Source: Frateuria_A sp049727805
GTDB taxonomy: Bacteria > Pseudomonadota > Gammaproteobacteria > Xanthomonadales > Rhodanobacteraceae
Assembly: GCF_049727805.1 (NCBI RefSeq)
Contig: NZ_JBCNYA010000007.1
Span: 1 to 64,000, forward strand
DNA: 64,000 nt
Direction: 5' to 3'
How positions within the stretch are numbered: the stretch's first letter is position 1; every line of letters starts with the position of its first letter. The position numbers and the translations under genes are program-made. Shown piece by piece: positions 62,093 through 64,000 of the stretch. Under the pieces are notes generated by a model. That model did no database searches. It was not told the origin of the DNA and saw only the letters and a list, made by a program, of their open reading frames with translations.

Positions 62093-63172
62093 TTACCGGG
62101 CGCTTATGCCGGGGTTGGCGGCCAGGGCATCCAGCGCACGGTCCCGCTGCGCCTTCGGCTCGTCGGCCAGGGCGCGAACCTGCGCGTAGAACGCCGGCCA
62201 GCGATGCCCGGCGCGGTCGTACAGCACGGCAAACGCGCCGGTCCAGCGGTCGTACAGCCCGAATGGCAACAGGCGCGCGTTGTTGACCGGCGCCGCGACC
62301 CACGCGTCGTAGCGATGGTCGCCGGGCCACTGCGTGTCCCGCCAACGGGCGTAGCGCCGGCGGAACGCCTCGATCTGCGCCCGCTTGCCGCGCGCCAGCA
62401 CCGCCGTGTCGTGGCTGGAGGCATACGACTGCCTGAGCCGCTCGCGCAGATCCAGCACCAGCATGGTGAAGCCGCGTTCCATCGCCTGCGCGCGCGGATC
62501 GGGCGGCGGCAGCTCGCGCGCCCTGCGCCACTCGCGCAGGCCCTGCCGCTCGACGAAGCTGGCGAAGGATTCGTTGAAGGCGGTGTCGTCCTTCACGTAG
62601 AGCTGCTGGTGCGCGAGCTCGTGGAAGATCGTGCCGGCCAGTTCGTCGTCGTCCCAGCGCAGCATGCTGGAGACGATCGGATCGGCGAACCAGCCGAGCG
62701 TCGAATAGGCCGGCACCGGGCCGATCCACACGTCGTCGCCCTGCGCCTTCAGTTGCGCCGCGCGGGCCTGCGCGCGGGCCTGGTCGAAATAGCCGCGATA
62801 GGCCACGCAGCCGGCGATGGGGAAGCATTGAGGCACCGCGTCGACCGAATAGGGCAGCGTGGCGAACACGTTCCACGCCACGTAGGGCCGATGCAGGTCG
62901 ACGTAGCTGGTGTAGCTGCGGTTGCGCGGCAAGCCCAGTTCCGAGGATGCGAACTGCCGGGCTTGCGCGGCCAGCCGCAGGCGCCGGGCGAGGTCTGGAT
63001 CGATGGACGGATCGCGTACCACCTCGGCGATCGGCCGGCGGTGCACCAGCAGCGATGCCTGCCCGTGCGCCACGTGGGCGTAATAGCGAAGGCTGGCGCA
63101 GCCGCCGAGCAGCAGGCACAGCGCGGCGATGGCCAGGCGCACGGCGCGCCCACGGAAACGGGGTGGAGGCAT
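62093..63172 (-). CDS. putative zinc aminopeptidase lipoprotein (COG4324 type)
   Basis: A 359-residue lipoprotein with lipobox LLGGC. It has the zinc motif TIFHELAHQQLYVKDDTAFNESFASFVE (HExxH plus downstream E), and a long C-terminal helical part. Such proteins are annotated as predicted aminopeptidases; no activity has been established. The start at 63172 gives MPPPRFRGRAVRLAI. Confidence 0.88.
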   Translation of the reverse strand: MPPPRFRGRAVRLAIAALCLLLGGCASLRYYAHVAHGQASLLVHRRPIAEVVRDPSIDPDLARRLRLAAQARQFASSELGLPRNRSYTSYVDLHRPYVAWNVFATLPYSVDAVPQCFPIAGCVAYRGYFDQARAQARAAQLKAQGDDVWIGPVPAYSTLGWFADPIVSSMLRWDDDELAGTIFHELAHQQLYVKDDTAFNESFASFVERQGLREWRRARELPPPDPRAQAMERGFTMLVLDLRERLRQSYASSHDTAVLARGKRAQIEAFRRRYARWRDTQWPGDHRYDAWVAAPVNNARLLPFGLYDRWTGAFAVLYDRAGHRWPAFYAQVRALADEPKAQRDRALDALAANPGISAR

Positions 63173-63229
63173 GCCGCGATTGTGCCAAGCGCGCGTCCCG
63201 CGCACGAGCCGCGCGGGGAATCGGCCTGA

Positions 63230-63625
63230 TCAGTGGTGGTCGTGGTCGCGCCGGCCGCGCCAGTCGCCGCGGTCATGGCCACGATCGCGATCGCCGCGGC
63301 CCCGCCAGTCGTGGCGTCCGCCACCGTCACGGTAGCGCTCGCGGCTCCAGTCGCGCCCGCGGTAATGATGCGAATCGCGGTACCAGACGCCACTCACGCC
63401 GACGCTCACGCCCGGTGCGTAACAGCAGCCGTAGCCCCAGCCGGGACCGTAGTAGCCGCCGTAACCGTAGTAGTCCGGCTCGTAGATCACCGACGGACCT
63501 TCGCCGTAGTAGGCGTCGCCCTGGTAACCGTTGCTGCGCACGTAGCTGTAGCCGGGGTCGTAGTAGCAACCCGACAGCGCGGCCGTGCCGAGCGCCAGCG
63601 CCAGTCCTGCAAGCAGACGTTTCAT
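63230..63625 (-). CDS. Tyr/Gly-rich lipoprotein with Arg/Asp/His-rich tail
   Basis: A 131-residue lipoprotein with lipobox AALSGC. The middle is rich in Tyr and Gly (YYGYGGYYGPGWGYGCCY), the tail in Arg, Asp, Gly and His (RGRGDRDRGHDRGD). It is compositionally extreme and probably intrinsically disordered. Function unknown. Confidence 0.75.
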   Translation of the reverse strand: MKRLLAGLALALGTAALSGCYYDPGYSYVRSNGYQGDAYYGEGPSVIYEPDYYGYGGYYGPGWGYGCCYAPGVSVGVSGVWYRDSHHYRGRDWSRERYRDGGGRHDWRGRGDRDRGHDRGDWRGRRDHDHH

Positions 63626-63739
63626 GGGCGCACCTCCATGAGTGAGGCCATGGAACGCACGCTAGTCTCGGCGGTTTGAATGCGCCCTGAGCGTCGCGCC
63701 CGGCCTTCCGGCACGGGCGCGGCTCCGGCGCAGGGACGG

Positions 63740-64000
63740 TCAGACCTTGGGGCCGCGCTGGCCGGCGATCACCGGAATGGTGGTCTTGGGCGCATCGCTG
63801 GGCAGCTGCGGACTGTTGCGCGTATGTACGGCCGAATCGCCGTGCGGCTGCGCGTTCGCGGAGTGGTTCGCCGCGCGGTCCCGTTCATGCTTGGCGTCGA
63901 GCAGGGCCTGGATGTGGGCGACCGCTTCTTCCGGGCTGATATGCCGGGTCGCCGGTGGATTGGCGGGTGCGGCGCCCTTGCTGGCGACGGGCCGGGTGGC
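63740..64000 (-). CDS. C-terminal fragment of a hypothetical protein (runs off the window)
   Basis: Open from the right edge to a TGA at 63740, 86 residues. It contains HISPEEAVAHIQALLDAKHE, a helical segment, and ends VIAGQRGPKV. It is Ala/Pro/Asn/His-rich. The N-terminus is outside the window, and the family is unknown. Confidence 0.65.
   Translation of the reverse strand, partial: ATRPVASKGAAPANPPATRHISPEEAVAHIQALLDAKHERDRAANHSANAQPHGDSAVHTRNSPQLPSDAPKTTIPVIAGQRGPKV

Overview
The window is GC-rich, densely packed bacterial chromosome. Gene content and neighbourhoods point to a gammaproteobacterium of the Xanthomonadales/Lysobacterales, most likely Rhodanobacteraceae (Rhodanobacter, Dyella or a relative). 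The evidence is the pncC-recA-recX-alaS-csrA-tRNA-Ser block beside mutS, TonB receptors, a RegB/RegA pair, many weakly led or apparently leaderless genes, and dispersed palindromes of the GTAGGGTGGGCTTCAGCCC type. No prophage, insertion sequence, CRISPR array or rRNA was seen. This is core and near-core chromosome.

Layout. 1-7.7 kb: thyA, a GYF-AIM24 protein, lgt, a secreted S9 peptidase, a lemA-TPM-TPM operon and dgkA. 7.9-11.5 kb: a POT peptide transporter and a RegB/RegA-type redox two-component system. 11.7-15.6 kb: a three-gene operon of TonB receptor, secreted Asp-box propeller with Cys/His motifs, and periplasmic thioredoxin-like protein (probably metal related, function unknown). 15.8-25.4 kb: a small secreted cysteine protein, tRNA-Ser(GCU), csrA, alaS, recX, a 50-residue membrane protein, a DUF442-type phosphatase, recA, pncC and divergent mutS. 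25.4-28.3 kb: GST and TetR genes flanking a perfect operator-like palindrome, then hslR and an AEC permease. 28.3-32.5 kb: a phosphotransferase, then a TPP riboswitch controlling a TonB receptor and a PnuT-like permease, i.e. thiamine uptake. 32.5-38.1 kb: small lipoproteins and enzymes, including a 50-residue peptide behind a sigma-54-like promoter. 38.3-42.3 kb: the heat-shock genes htpG and htpX (htpX has a good sigma-32 promoter), then a hemerythrin pair. 42.4-45.8 kb: gluQRS, an acetoacetyl-CoA reductase and tcdA. 45.9-48.7 kb: a membrane cytochrome c and a sensor kinase/response regulator pair resembling the CqsS/LqsS-LqsR alpha-hydroxyketone quorum-sensing system, without a synthase in the window. 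48.8-55 kb: an OYE-pirin-Mpo1 operon, two cold-shock genes sharing a leader motif, and a YcaQ-type glycosylase. 55-64 kb: an EF-hand secreted protein, pldA, slyD, dacB, a glutathione peroxidase, pncB, a YncE-like propeller, a putative aminopeptidase and lipoproteins.

The most novel items are the Lqs/Cqs-like receptor pair, the TonB-propeller-thioredoxin operon, the sigma-54-type promoter with upstream repeats in front of a tiny membrane peptide, and the two-gene insertion between recA and recX.
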